A DNA stretch of 64,000 nucleotides from Romanomermis culicivorax (taxonomy: Eukaryota; Nematoda; Enoplea; Mermithida; Mermithidae), in the NCBI GenBank assembly GCA_963922205.1, contig CAWUHX010000004.1, positions 868,001 to 932,000 on the forward strand, in the 5' to 3' direction. Of this stretch, positions 31,860 through 43,474 are shown piece by piece; positions within the stretch are counted from its first letter, which is position 1; every line of letters starts with the position of its first letter. A program made the translations under genes and the position numbers. The notes beneath the pieces were generated by a model. It did no database searches. It had not been told where the DNA came from and saw nothing but the letters and a program-made list of their open reading frames with translations.

Positions 31860-34239
31860 AGCTTATCTGGTATCGGCCAGCCCAAAAGGTTGGTTGGTTT
31901 CCGAATCGTTTTGATGATTGCCATGCTAAGCGAGGACAGAGATCCAGATGCATGGTGAATTTATCTTTTAGAAAATCGACAGAATGCAATCTCTCAAGCA
32001 TATTCAAGAATCCACACACTTCTTAGCACATACCACTGTACTCAGTGGAAAACCTGGACAGTCAGAGGGAAAAATTATGCCTGGGAAATCTGGAAAAGGT
32101 TGAGAACTGGAATGAGTGCATTTTTGTGAGTTCTAACAGATCCAAATTTCCTGGTGCCTCGTACCGATTTTTATTCATCGGATTTGGCTCGAACGCGACA
32201 CTCCGAAAGTCAAGAACTATTATTCAATTAACATTTAATTCGATTTTTCTTATTTACAATTTTTCTCACTCAATGAGTGTTATATTCTCACGAATTGGTA
32301 AAAAAAGTAAATTTGAAAAAACAAGAAAATTTTGGGGAAATGACCCAAAAAGCCTCAGAATTACACATTGAAAATTTGTGTCCAAGACAAACATTATTGG
32401 CTTCGTCCAAAGATCTTTTTGATATCTTTGTTCAACGTACCAAAAGATGTCAGCATTTTCTGGCCGGAAAATACTTCTCCAGGCCCTAAAATCAGAAAAC
32501 ACTGAAAATTTTTTTGGCGCAGTTTCTACTTAATAATTATTCAGAATGGTCCATTCAATGTTTTCTCGTACTTTCTGGAACAAAACCTTTGGAACAATGT
32601 TAGGGGTTCGACGTGAAAAAATATGAATTGTGGTGCATATTAAAAAACCAAAGTCTCAATTTCCCACTTTTTGTAAATATACTTTTGAATATGGGGCCGA
32701 GTCTGAATTTAAAAGCATCAGGGAAGTAATTTTTAGAAATTTCATATGTGAATGGAAGTTTTTCAAACTCATGAAAGTATGAGTATATTTTTCAATTTTA
32801 AAATGAGACATGTTTCTAAACAGAAAATAATGAACCTTATGTTTCTTGAAGTTATCGAGAAATTGATTTTCCAGCATGAATCTGCATTCTTCAATACTGC
32901 GTACTTATGTGCTGTATAATATGATGAACTGAAGTGCTATCAGGAACGGCGTGTTTTCCGCACAGTGCGGACTTCTTTGAGCTGTGCGGAAATTTTTTTG
33001 GCATATTTCGCACAGACTATACATTTTTTGGGCGTTTCTACTGCTAGCATTGATAAAAAAGTACATTTTGGTACAATTTAGACGAATTTAGAATCTGAAA
33101 TTTTTTCGACGCTTCGCGCTCGCAATGACAATAATGTATAGTATTCACTGCGACCAAGTTGAAGCACAGCCAAAAAGAAGTCAAGTTTCATTTCTCAGTC
33201 ATCCTTGATTGTTTCCATGAATGTGAAATATCTCTGCTAGAATGATTAAAACTCGTCACTTTATTGTGAGAACATAATTTTCATGATTAATATGAATTTG
33301 TTGATTTTTCCCACATTTCTCCATACATTTATTTGATACCATCTTTTTTTCGGGGGAAAATCTGAACTGAGAGTATCACAAATTATCCCTAGAATACATT
33401 TTCCAACATTTCAATAACTCGTGTGTTCAAAAATTCTCCGGTGTTACGTACCAGAAAAGTTGAACATGTATGGTTTTCATGAATTGAAGTTCCTCATCTC
33501 ATTTATCAATCGGTAACCCTTGCTTATTCGGTTCGGATTTTGATGGAAACTGAGATTTATTGTTAATGTTCATGAATTCGTTCTCTTGCTTGAAGTTTTC
33601 TGAACTTTGTGAACACAAATTTTCTCATTGGGAAATGATGAATACATGATTTTCGATTAAAAACATAGAAATTTTATTTTAGGGATAAGGGTTGAAAAGA
33701 CATTTCCCAACGTTCTAGAACATCAAAATCTAGAAATTGAATCAGTTTCAAAATCAATTGAAAACCATAAATCTTCAGCTCTAATCACAGAAATGACAGC
33801 TGTTACTATTAATTTTGCTGAATCAATCTAAAATAATATTTTTGAGCTGGACAATTTTACGCATTTTTAAAATTCGTGTGCAGAAAAATTTGTGAATCAT
33901 TTCCGCAAGGCTCGGATGAAAGCATGCGGAAAAAACCATGATCCAGAAGAAGGTACAAAAAATTTTTGGCCAACCTTTGTACATGTGCAAAACGGCTAGT
34001 AGAAATAAAATGCCGGAGCTGCACCTATTTTTGAATTATAAACAAGATAATAACTAGCTATTGGGATCAAGCCTTGCGCACCCTGAGGAATTCATGGGAA
34101 TCGAAATCAATGGTTCACCAATTGAAAATTTCAATCCAAAAAATATACTGCTCAATGAGCCAGTTTGGCAAGTGATGATCCAACCACGTGAGCAAAAACT
34201 GAATCATGACATAAAAATATAAATAATCGCCTGCTTAAG
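31860..34239. other. no gene; scattered repeat relatives
   Basis: 32,595-32,885 resembles 63,495-63,770 (TATGAATTGTGGTGCATATT and a shared stretch with ACTCATGAAAGTATG). 32,935-33,960 may be a decayed element: GTGTTTTCCGCACAGTGCGG at the left and an inverted-looking GCATGCGGAAAAAACCATGA at the right, both similar to the hAT MITE interior at 19.7 kb. Short ORFs here are not convincing. Confidence 0.45.
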
Positions 34240-34471
34240 CAAATACCTGTAATTAGGGGGCTCCAACTTGGTCGAACTCTATACCCAAAAGTTGCCCCCC
34301 TAACACGGAAAAATTTGCGAAAAAGTAGCTTCTTGGTCTTTTTTGGGAAAATTTTCGACTTTTTCAGGATTCCTAGGAACCCCTAAAATTTTAGGAAATT
34401 TTTGGACCCTCATCCCAAAAATTGTCCGTTAACCCCATCAACTGGTCGGACCTCATCGCCACTAAGTCATG
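34240..34471. mobile_element. MITE-3c, degenerate
   Basis: Left end AATACCTGTAATTAGGGGG, interior TTTTTGGGAAAATTTTCGAC, then AACTGGTCGGACCTC near the right end, as in MITE-3a. The right TIR is decayed and the TSD is unclear. Confidence 0.55.
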
Positions 34472-34499
34472 CCTAAATGCTTCGCTGGATTTCATTGGT

Positions 34500-35080
34500 G
34501 GTCGGTGATCCTTCTTTAATTTATTGGTTTCCTTTCCTGGATGTTTGATTGATTGCTTTTTTTGGCTGATTGCTTGATTCTTAAGTTAATTACCAGCAAA
34601 TTATAATTACTATTATTACCTTTATTCATGTCTGGTCATCCAACTAACAAACAACTTACATTGATTTCCTTGTTGGTTGGTTGATCTCCCAGAGTTGGAT
34701 TTTGGTTTATTCCCATATTAGTGGTTAGTTGATTGATTCCATGATTGGCTAATTAGTTGGTTCATTGATTCCCTGGTCTATTGATTCTCTGGTCGGTTGG
34801 TTCATTGATTTCCTGGTTGATTGATTGGTTGGTGCATTGATTGACAGGTTGGTTGGTTGTTTGATTCTCCAATTAGCTAGTCGATTGGTGCATTGATTGC
34901 TTAGTTGGTTGATTCATCGATTCTCTGGTTAGTTGGCTAATCCCCTGGTTGGTTGGTTGATTTCCTGGTTGACTGGTTCATTGATTCCCCGACTAATTGG
35001 TTCACTGATTCCCTGACTGATTGTTTGGTTAGTTGATTTTATGGTTGATTGACTGATTCCCTGTTTGCTTGGTTGACCTT
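34500..35080. repeat. degenerate GGTTGGTTGATTGATT tandem low-complexity tract
   Basis: About 580 bp made of imperfect 4-bp-based words (TTGG, TTGA, TTCC, CTGG) with no fixed longer period. Not coding. Confidence 0.8.
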
Positions 35081-35564
35081 TGGATTCTCGATCGCATTTT
35101 CTCGGTTAAAATCGGTTCACACACACAAAACATGATCTGGTGCTGCGAATCAAGTCATCTGGTACCGAGGTCGCTTCATATGGCACCAAGTTGCATCCAG
35201 TTCAACCCATTGTCCAGGTATGCTTCCAATGAAGAGATGGACCGCATCGTTTTCAAAGCTGCAGCATCATTTGTTGACCCATTCAGACTGAAAGAAAATT
35301 TAAGAATTGGAAAACAGTTCGGCATCATAGCCCATCTATTACCTACTCAGAAAAGACATCAAAATCAATTTTGAAAAAACAGTTTTATAAAAAATCTATT
35401 TCTAATGTTTGTTAAGATATCAAGGGCGAAATATTTTTCAGCAACGAGGTCCAAAACTCAATAAAATAAAGATTTTTAGACAGCTGACCACCTTCAATGA
35501 ACGATTCAGATGTCATGTGTCGCACAACCGCCCTACATCACCCCTTCGTAGCAATCGCAACACT

Positions 35565-35636
35565 GGCTCGGTAGTTCAATCCGAAGAACACTGCACTATA
35601 GTCACAGAGGCCCCGGGTTCGAATCCCGGTTGAGCA
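35565..35636 (+). tRNA. tRNA-like sequence 1 (probable SINE head or pseudo-tRNA)
   Basis: A 72 nt stretch that folds as a cloverleaf: acceptor GGCTCGG / TTGAGCA (first pair mismatched, two G-T pairs), D arm GTTC...GAAC, anticodon arm CTGCACTATAGTCACAG with two mismatches (loop would present ATA), T arm CCGGGTTCGAATCCCGG perfect. A box TAGTTCAATCCG and B box GGTTCGAATCC fit pol III. The weak anticodon stem and tandem copy argue against a working tRNA. Confidence 0.5.
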
Positions 35637-35835
35637 TTATTTTTCGAACAGTGTTTGGTGATGGTTACGATGGCAAGGCGTTTGCCCATTATGTGTCATG
35701 GCGAGGCTTGGATTGGTCCCACATTGGTCAGCCGCAGAACCTGCATCTTCAACGGATGAGGTCGTCCTTCTTTCAAGGGGGGAATGCCACATGTCCCATG
35801 GCCGTACATCACCCCTTCATAGCTATTGCAACACT

Positions 35836-35906
35836 GGCTCGGTAGTTCAATTGGAAGAATGCTGCACTATAGTCACAGAGACCGGGGTTCAAATCCTGGT
35901 CGAGCA
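35836..35906 (+). tRNA. tRNA-like sequence 2 (second unit of the dimer)
   Basis: Same layout as the copy 271 bp upstream. A box TAGTTCAATTGG is closer to consensus; B box is GGTTCAAATCC. The T stem is weaker and the variable loop is one base shorter. Both copies are followed by the same GAGCATTATTTTTCGAACAG, so the repeat unit extends past the tRNA part. Confidence 0.45.
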
Positions 35907-37214
35907 TTATTTTTCGAACAGTGTTTGGCGATGGTTACGATGGCACCCATTATGTGATGTCCCGATGCCCACATGCTGTCATCGTGCGTTTTCCTCTGAA
36001 CCCGTAGACTTGATGTTTCATGCACAAGTCAGGGCCCCACACTCAGATATTTGTGACGGGCACTGCTGCACTCGCTCAGGCGATGCAGGGCTGTGCAGTT
36101 GGTGGTAGTGCATGCTATCACCTGGTGCGACACACGTTACACAGATTAAAAAATAGCAAGATGCAGGTTTTTTAGCAGTTAAAAACATGCAAATTGTGGT
36201 AATGATCCACATGACAGGTGAATGACGGGCAATACACTGTAGTTTATGTTACTTTTCTTACTGTTCGGCAAATAGTCGTTTTTCAGTTTCAAGTAGCTAT
36301 ACTTATTAATTTAGCCGATATCAATATAATCAGCAGAACTAGAACTTACAATTTCAATTTCCTTAATTCGCTGATCTTTTCAATATCATCGGAGTACAAC
36401 CCGTTGTTATTTATCCAAAAGTACTTTAAATTAACCATTTTTGATATTTTGTTGTAAATAAATGACTATACATCATCTGGCGCTGGCGAATAGTCTAATT
36501 TGAAAATTTCAATTCGATCGTAAAGGGGAAGTTTGTCGAAAAGCGTGCAATAAAATGCCAAATGTGTGGCGTAAACTTTCAAAGAAAATTCTTTCAATAG
36601 GGGACTATGGGATAGTAGAAAAGCAGGGAATTTTGTATGACCTTCGGAGTCTTCACAGTCAACCTTAATATTTTGAAAAGAAGGGAAATATAAATTTTTT
36701 ATAATCCTGTGATAAAATAAATCGGAATCTTCATCGACCTTGGTGTGACGAATGCACAAAGACAAACTTTTCCATTTTGGCAACCTCATCAATTTTTCGA
36801 TTAGCTGAAGATTACTGTGTGATACTGTAGCAATGTATAAACTTTCTAAATTAAAATTAACATCCAACAATGCATACAATTGTTCAAAATCTGCACTGTC
36901 CATTGTTCCATATAATCTCAGTGCAAAATGAGTCAAATGTTGACATGATGACAAATCAATCCAAAAATTTTGATAAGTCTTCAATTTGGTCAAGGCTGAA
37001 TGGCCAATAATAACTTGAATTATCCTGTCTCGAGCTTGATTCTTGACTTTTTTCTTTCCGCCGAGCTGCACTGAGTTGCTTCAAATTGTGAGCATTTTCC
37101 ACAAAACTCAATGCATATTTCCAGCCGAATATTCTGATAAAACTCGAATCAATTTCTAAACATGTCAGTTTTTCTAAACTAGGAAGAAGGATATGGAAAT
37201 TTTTCTCAAAATTC

Positions 37215-38147
37215 CCCAGCAATTAATTTTACATTAGCTCCCAACTGGGCTGCTTTCATAATGAAATCTCTTGCATCTCCGTCTAATCTTCTTTTATGTT
37301 GGAAACATACATGTAATTGGGGGGGGGGAAGTGCTATGGGAACCCCCCCCCCAGAAATCGTCGACCATATGGCTAGCCATTGGGGGACCCCCCCCCCCAG
37401 GATTTTCCAATCCTATGGCTAGCCATATGGTAGGCATAGGGACCCCCATAGTTTTAGTCGGAAAAATACTGAAAAATGTCATTTTTTCCATGAAAAATGT
37501 CAATTTTTGAACAAAAAATGGTCAAAAACGTCAATTTTCTCGGCGCTTCGCGCCATAAGTACATATTTTATCATTTTCTAGACAAAAATTACTACTTTTT
37601 AAACCGTTTTTCGGACATTTTTCATGGAAAAAATCGAATTTTTTTTCCTTCAGGGACCCCTCCCCCCAAAATTCTGGGAATTACTGACCCCCGGCCCCAA
37701 AAAAGTGCTCCGACCCCCCCCCCCCCAGACCTCGGAGCTCCGTTACATGTATGGTTGGAAATGAGACAATAATTCTTCAGAAACTTCGTGATTATGTTTA
37801 AAATTCGAGGGGGTGACTTTCAGTTTATTTTCTGCATTACTGAAGTTAATATTTAAACGACAGCTTCACCCCACAGCTCCGAAATAACTTTGATTGGGTC
37901 GTAGGCCTATGCCAGTTGCCCTACAATGAATACCATTCCTGCAAACTAGAACAAGCTTTGAAAAAACAAATTTCTTTCCATCGTTATGGAAACGTTCACT
38001 GGACTCGATTGAAAATGACTGAAAAGTTTCACTTTCTAGCCGTTCGATGGCTTTGGCGAGATCTTGGAAGCAACCAAAAACTGAACCAGCTACTAAAGCT
38101 TTCGAAGCATCTACAGTGGACAGGTCAATAATCTTCGGATGCAGCAT
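37215..38147 (-). pseudogene. FLYWCH/MULE-type zinc-finger fragment split by MITE-1c
   Basis: Read on the minus strand and past MITE-1c: FHNDGKKFVFSKLVLVCRNG, then IHCRATGIGLRPNQS, a stretch that needs a frame change, KVTPSNFKHNHEVSEELL, and, beyond the MITE, KRRLDGDARDFIMKAAQLGA. The order C-x4-C-x-A ... HNH ... (K)RR fits a FLYWCH-type finger, found in MULE-like transposases and host regulators. It ends where FBL-4 begins (about 37,220). Upstream residues (MLHPKIIDLSTVDASKALVA) are not recognised. Call made from motif spacing only. Confidence 0.5.
37306..37753. mobile_element. MITE-1c, exact 8 bp TSD, in the FLYWCH fragment
   Basis: A 448 bp element with ends CATACATGTAATTGGGG and TTACATGTATG, flanked by GTTGGAAA on both sides (37,298-37,305 and 37,754-37,761). 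Very similar to MITE-1a and MITE-1b. Confidence 0.92.
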
Positions 38148-38269
38148 TTATGGCTTGTACATAACAATCCATCCTGAAAATCATCGAAAGATTATGCTAT
38201 ATTGTGCACAAAAGTTTCCTCATATATTGATATCGACCAGTTTATCATGTAAATCGAATGGATTTTAAC

Positions 38270-39450
38270 AAATTTGTACACAGATTAGGATAATTATGAA
38301 AATATAAACTGTATGCAATGTGCCAGGCTGAATAGGTAACAGCTGACAAATATGCAATCTGATCTGCAAGATAGAAATATCAGTGAAAAATTAGTGAGAT
38401 GGGATATACTGTACTTTTCGTACAGCTAATAGTAGGTCCTATATAGCAGGCACTATTAACAGTATACTGCAAATATAAAATATTATATTCGCGGTATCCG
38501 GCTAATAGACACTGCCATGTCCAACCCGTGATTTTATCATTTCACAGTAACTTCCGAGAAAATGCTACAAGTTGTCCGCGAGGTTAAACATGGCCGCTAG
38601 AACCGAATTCCGACAAAGTAATATCGACCCAACTAAAAATTCTACTAGATGATTCTATATTTTCATACAATGATTTCCCAAAGGCGACAAGATTGGTACC
38701 TCTCGTCATGAACATTTTTTTATACAGGGTAATACTGTAGAATTTTCACTCTGTAAAATGTTCAATTTTACTTCATAGAAACGATTATTGAAAATTATAA
38801 TAATAAATTGCTATTTCTCTCAATTTAAGATGGAAATTATCAAATAATTTTGCATTTTAAAAATGTTTTCCAGTTTTTGTTGTAAAAATGATTGAAAAAC
38901 AGAAAATTATAGCAGGAACTGGCTATCTTTTTCCAATTTTACTTCAAAACTAGGACAAATTTTTTGGCATTTTAGAGAAGTTTTCCAGCTTAATGGAAAA
39001 TATAGCAATAATTGGCGAATTTTTTCTAATTTTATTTTCAAATATATCAGGAAAAAATGTTGCCAGGTTTTCTCAATAAAAATGATGAAAAATTGCACTA
39101 ATAAATTGGGATTTTTATCAATTTTACGTCAAAATCTTTAAAAAAACTTTCGCATCTCGAGAAAGTTTTCCTCGTTTTTCTGCAAAAAACATTAAAAAAA
39201 ACAGAAATTATACACAAATAAACTACGATTTTTCCGAATTTTAGTTCAAAATTATGGAAAATTTTTCGCATTCTGAAAACATCTTTCAGCTTCCTTTATA
39301 GAAACGATTGAAAATTATGGCCAGAAATTCAAATTTCTCTCAATTTGACATACAAATTATAATAACATTTTACTTTTCAAAAATGTTTTCCTGTTTTTTG
39401 TGAAGATGAAGAAAAGACAGCAAATCATAGCAGGAAATATCTACTTTTCT
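38270..39450. repeat. short gap, then FBL 3'-flank block (FBL-5 copy)
   Basis: 38,270-38,515 shows nothing recognisable. From about 38,520 the FBL 3'-flank block runs as at 12 kb (GCATCTCGAGAAAGTTTTCC; CAGCAAATCATAGCAGGAAA). Noncoding. Confidence 0.7.
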
Positions 39451-39684
39451 AGGTTCAACTTTAATTTAATGAGAAGAATTTTGCATTTTAAGAAAGTTTT
39501 CTTGGTGAAAAGGATAACAAAACTGGACCATTCGGTGAAAAATTCGGAGCACATTGATGCAATTGCAAACAAAATAACGGGATATATGCCAATTGGAATA
39601 ACAACGCGTTTACGAACTAACTAAAAGAAAAAGTTCTGATTTAAAGAAAAAAAGACACTGAACGTTTTTCAATGTTCCAATATT

Positions 39685-42202
39685 TTAGGTGGATGGGTTT
39701 TCTTGGCAGGAAAGATAAATCCATTCATTGATCAAGTCCTGATGAGAACGGCAAGGCCAGTGGGCAATGATCGATAATCTTTTTCGCCTGCACAAACGTT
39801 TCACCGGCTCGAGTCCTAACAATAAATCGTACAGCTCCTCAGGAATGAATAATTGACGTAAATATGGCAAATTTTGAACTGCGTATGTTAATGCGTCTTT
39901 GATTGGGGATAAGTCCCTCGTTGAACACTCGCCTATTAAGAAACATTAAAACATTAAATTAGAAACATTAAACCTATTAAGAAACATCGGAATAGGAATA
40001 CGTGCATAGTAGGAAACGTTGCAGGTTAGGCGCTTTGATGGGCAATTTCCGGATTTGTGCGGCATTCAGGAAGTTGACGCAGAAATAACGTAAATTTGGA
40101 CATTGATCCAAAATGAGGTCGAACGATTCTGGGGAAGCAAATTTATTGTTGTATAAATTCATACCCTCCAAAGAAGAGTTGGACCGCATCATTTTTATAG
40201 CTGCAGCATGCTTTGCTGACCAACGCAGACTGAAAAAAAATTAAGAATTAAAAAACAGTTCAGCAGCATACCTACTCAAAAAAAGGCATTGCAATCGATT
40301 GTTTGTTAAGATATCAAGGACGAAATATTTTTTAGCACAAGGTTCAAAAGTCAAGGAAATGAACATTTTTCGACAGCTTACCACCTTCAACGATCGATTT
40401 AGATTAAGAAATAGCATGATGCAGGTTTTTTAGCAGTTAAAAATATGCAAATTGTAGTAATGATGCACATGACAGGTGAATGACAGGCAATACATCGTAG
40501 TTCATGTTACTTTTCGGCAGATGGTCGTTTTTTCAGTTTCAACTAGCTAGTTCTTAGGCTTAAGGGTAATTTATGCTTGTCTTTTTTGACGGAACAGAAC
40601 GGATCGCCAGCAGTTTGAAAAGTTCAGCTCGAAAATACACTTCGAAAATCGCAAAGGATGACTACAATTTTCTAGAAAATGACAAATGGTAACCTCCAAC
40701 CGAAAATGGAACGAAAATTCCGCTTCGGTTCAGTGATGTTGTGTCCATTGCATTTCGCTCCGTTCTGTTGGAAAAGTCAAGCATAGATGACCCTTGAGGC
40801 TTCTTCCTGCTCATTTATGTTAATTTTATCACAAAGTCGCGCATTTATTTGTTTCTTGCGTTCAAATTGGTCACCCTTCGGCAGCATTCCGTACGCTCAG
40901 TTTTCACCAATTCAGCATAGATGAAAAATGATCACCATGATTTTCTGAACAAGACGAAAGACAAATTTATTCTTTTGGCCCTTCGTCACGAAAAAATAAT
41001 CAAGCCAATATCAATATAATTAACAGAATTGGAACTTACAATTTTAATTTCCTTAATTCGCTGATCTGTTCAATATAATCGGAGTAAAAACCGTTATAAT
41101 TTATCCGAAAGTGCTTTAAATTAACCATTTTTGATATTTGATTGTAAATAAACGACTGTACTTCATCTGGCTCCGGCGAATACACTAGTCTGAAGATTTT
41201 CATTTGATTGTAAAGGGGAAACTTGTCGAAAATAATGCGATAAAACGCCAAATTTCGGTGGAATGCTCTCAAAGAAAATTCTTTCAACAGGGGACTACGG
41301 GATAGTAGGAAAGCAATGAATTTTGCGTGACTTTCCGAGTCTTTACAGTAAACCTCAATATTTTGCAAAGAAACGAAATACATATCTTTCATAATTCTGT
41401 GATAAAGTAAATCTTCATCGGGCTGGGTGTAATCGAACTGACAAATTTCCAAAGACAAACTCTTCAATTTTGGCAACCTCATCAACTTTTCGATCAGCTG
41501 AAGATTATCAAGTGATACTGCAGAAATTTCGAAACTTTCTAAATTCAAATTAACATCCAACAATGCATACAATTGTTCATAATGTGCAGTGTCCATTCTT
41601 CTATTTAATCTCAGTGTGAAATCAGTCAAATTTCGACATGATGATAAATCAATCCATAAATCATAGCGTGGAACAACTATTAATTTCGTCAAGGCAGAAT
41701 GGCCAATAATGATTTTATTTATCCTGTCTCGCAGTTTATTCTCGAATTTTTCATTTCTGCCGATAGCTGCACTAAGTTGCTTCAAATTGGGAGCATTTTC
41801 CACAAAACTCAATGCACATTCCCAGCCGAATGTTTCGATAAAATTCCAATCAATTTCTAAACACGTCAGTTTTTCTAAACTAGGAAGAAGGATAACGAAA
41901 TTTTTCTTGAAATTCTCTAGTATAAATGGATGAGGCGAACGCGAATCCCATCTTTTCGTGAGCATGAAAGACAAGACCTTGTGCAAATTTTTTAAACGAA
42001 GCAGGCTGGAACAATATGCACGAATTTTTGCCATAATTTTTGTCCAGGAAACAGTGAACATTCGATCGAAATCAAAGCATTTTAACCGATGCAATTCCCA
42101 TTCGACGCAACTTTTGAAATTTGGACTTATTCGCTCCGCTATGCATAATTCTTCGAAGTCGAAATACTTTAAGACTTCCGTAATAATATCGACGTCGTCC
42201 AT
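39685..42202 (-). pseudogene. FBL-5, F-box/LRR-like gene with a damaged exon 2
   Basis: Exon 1 is 42,202-41,040 (F-box VLKYFDFEELCIAERISPNF, then LRR-like repeats), the intron is 41,039-40,230 (GTAAGT to TTTTTTTCAG) and exon 2 starts at 40,229. The splice is in frame, and the frame runs to a stop at 39,977-39,979, giving 471 aa. The last ~70 residues of the family (LRQLFIPEELYDLLLGLEPV; QDLINEWIYLSCQENPST) are still present at 39,870-39,685 beyond a small rearrangement at about 39,925-40,000 that repeats AAGAAACATTAAA words. A shortened protein could still be made, so this is either a truncated gene or a young pseudogene. A 5'-UTR acceptor (GTTCAG, 42,236) matches FBL-2. Confidence 0.8.
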
Positions 42203-42299
42203 ATGAATAAGGTGATCGATTCAGATTCTAAATATCTGAACAAAAGAAGCAACTTTTTCTCCAGATGATGATGATGCAGAAACCAGATAAAAATCAAAA

Positions 42300-42545
42300 A
42301 GCTAAAATTCGTGAAAAAAGTAAATAAGAAACAATCGGGTTAAAAATGAGCATAAAAAATTTATTTAAATTGAAAGAGAAAAAAATGAAAAATCAATAAA
42401 GGTAATGGAGCAAAAAACAAAAAAAAATAGAAAATAAAAATGAATATAAATAATTAGGAAATGAGAAGAAAAAATAGGCTGGAAACGAAAAGAAAAAATG
42501 AAGTATGAAAATAAATAAGAAATGAGAAGGAAAAAATAGATAATT
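42300..42545. repeat. A-rich low-complexity tract upstream of FBL-5
   Basis: Matches the tract upstream of FBL-2 (TAGGAAATGAGAAGAAAAAA). Cut off at 42,545 by the start of segment B. Confidence 0.75.
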
Positions 42546-42551
42546 TGGGTT

Positions 42552-42778
42552 ACACATAGGGGGGGGGGTAAACCCCCATACCTTAGACCCTGGCCACCCC
42601 TCTGGCCAAAAAAATCGTCAAAACACCCCCCTGAACTTTTTTCATTCATGATTTTTGTGCATATTTTGTATGAAAACAGGCTTATTGAACTTTTTTTGTT
42701 TTTTTTGCCCACCCCCCCCCTACCCCCTAGGAAAATAGTCCATGGACCCTCCCCTGGAAAATTCTTGCCATGCATGTC
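42552..42778. mobile_element. MITE-2, uninterrupted copy at the left edge of segment B
   Basis: Left end ACACATAGGGGGGG, GTAAACCCCCATACCTTAGA near it, right end TTCTTGCCATGCATGTCT. It has no hAT insertion, unlike its segment A counterpart. Confidence 0.7.
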
Positions 42779-43315
42779 TGTATTCAACCGGTAGTATCTA
42801 TCAATTTCTCAAACTGATGATGTTTCAATCACCGTTTTTTTCCTCAAATGGGGTGTTTTAGGAAAAATTTGGGAAAGTGCAAAAAGATTTTGGGTATGGC
42901 TCTCATTGCGGAAAAAAATTTGGGGAATTCAAAACTGAAAAAATGCGTTTTGGTGGACATAAAAAGGACAAAATCTCAAAATTATTTGGCGCCTCACGCT
43001 GCTTGTGGGTATAATTATACATGCACATAGGATAGTCAGGGGAGGTAAATCCGCCTACCTGAGAACCTGAGCACCTCTATCTGGCCTGAAAAAATCACTT
43101 TTCTCATCAAACTAAGCAGGTTTATCAACTTTAGCATGAGAAAATAAAAATGTATCTGTGCAGCCAAAGTTTTTCCTCAGGTTGCATATGGCAACCTGGC
43201 TTTTTCAAAAAATGACTCTGATGATTGATTTGAAAAATGACTGATCTGATATGTGGGCTTTCTTTTGTACTCTCAACCATTTTGTATGTAAAGTACAAAA
43301 AAAACTGCCTGCATG

Positions 43316-43474
43316 CAGGGATTTTTTTCCACACAGTGCGGATTTTTTGGGCTCATGTGGAAAACGGAAACTTTTTAATGCTTTTAGTGATTTTTAATGG
43401 GGGTGTGGAAATCTTTTTGACCGACTTCCCCATTTAGTCTCAAGATGCGGAACAAGCAGTGCAGAAAAATCTTG
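43316..43474. mobile_element. hAT-type MITE, 159 bp (segment B)
   Basis: Same length and context as 19,691-19,849. TSD CCTGCATG at the left (43,308-43,315) and CCTGCACG at the right; the right TIR has changed to ATCTTG. Confidence 0.8.

Larger units (their letters stand above)
35510..36139. mobile_element. insertion with a tandem tRNA-like repeat, in the FBL-4 intron
   Basis: Compared with the FBL-2 intron (ATTCAGATTAAAA, about 13,740-13,752), FBL-4 has about 630 bp inserted with CAGA on both sides. The insert starts TGTCATGTGTCGCAC and ends GTGCGACACACGTTACA, a short imperfect inverted repeat. Inside, a unit of about 271 bp is repeated twice, each with a tRNA-like segment. Less AT-rich than the intron. 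Confidence 0.65.
35218..37222 (-). pseudogene. FBL-4, two-exon pseudogene
   Basis: Exon 1 remnant 37,222-36,351 lacks the F-box; it starts inside the first repeats (FEKNFHILLPSLEKLTCLEI). Frames are disturbed near 37,040-37,070, and a stop at 36,466 replaces Gln in the family's PDDVQSF. The conserved donor (GTAAGT) is at 36,350. The intron (36,350-35,288) carries a tRNA-like repeat dimer. Exon 2 starts at 35,287 after TTTCTTTCAG, reads about 23 codons and stops matching near 35,218. Truncated at both ends, so inactive. Confidence 0.85.

Noticed and set aside
35565-35636. Functional tRNA gene
   Set aside because: Two mismatches in the anticodon stem, one at the acceptor end, and a tandem partner with shared flanks; a SINE-like repeat fits better.
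37916-38268. Plus-strand ORFs opposite the FLYWCH-like fragment
   Set aside because: They are antisense shadows of the minus-strand frame that carries the zinc-finger motif.
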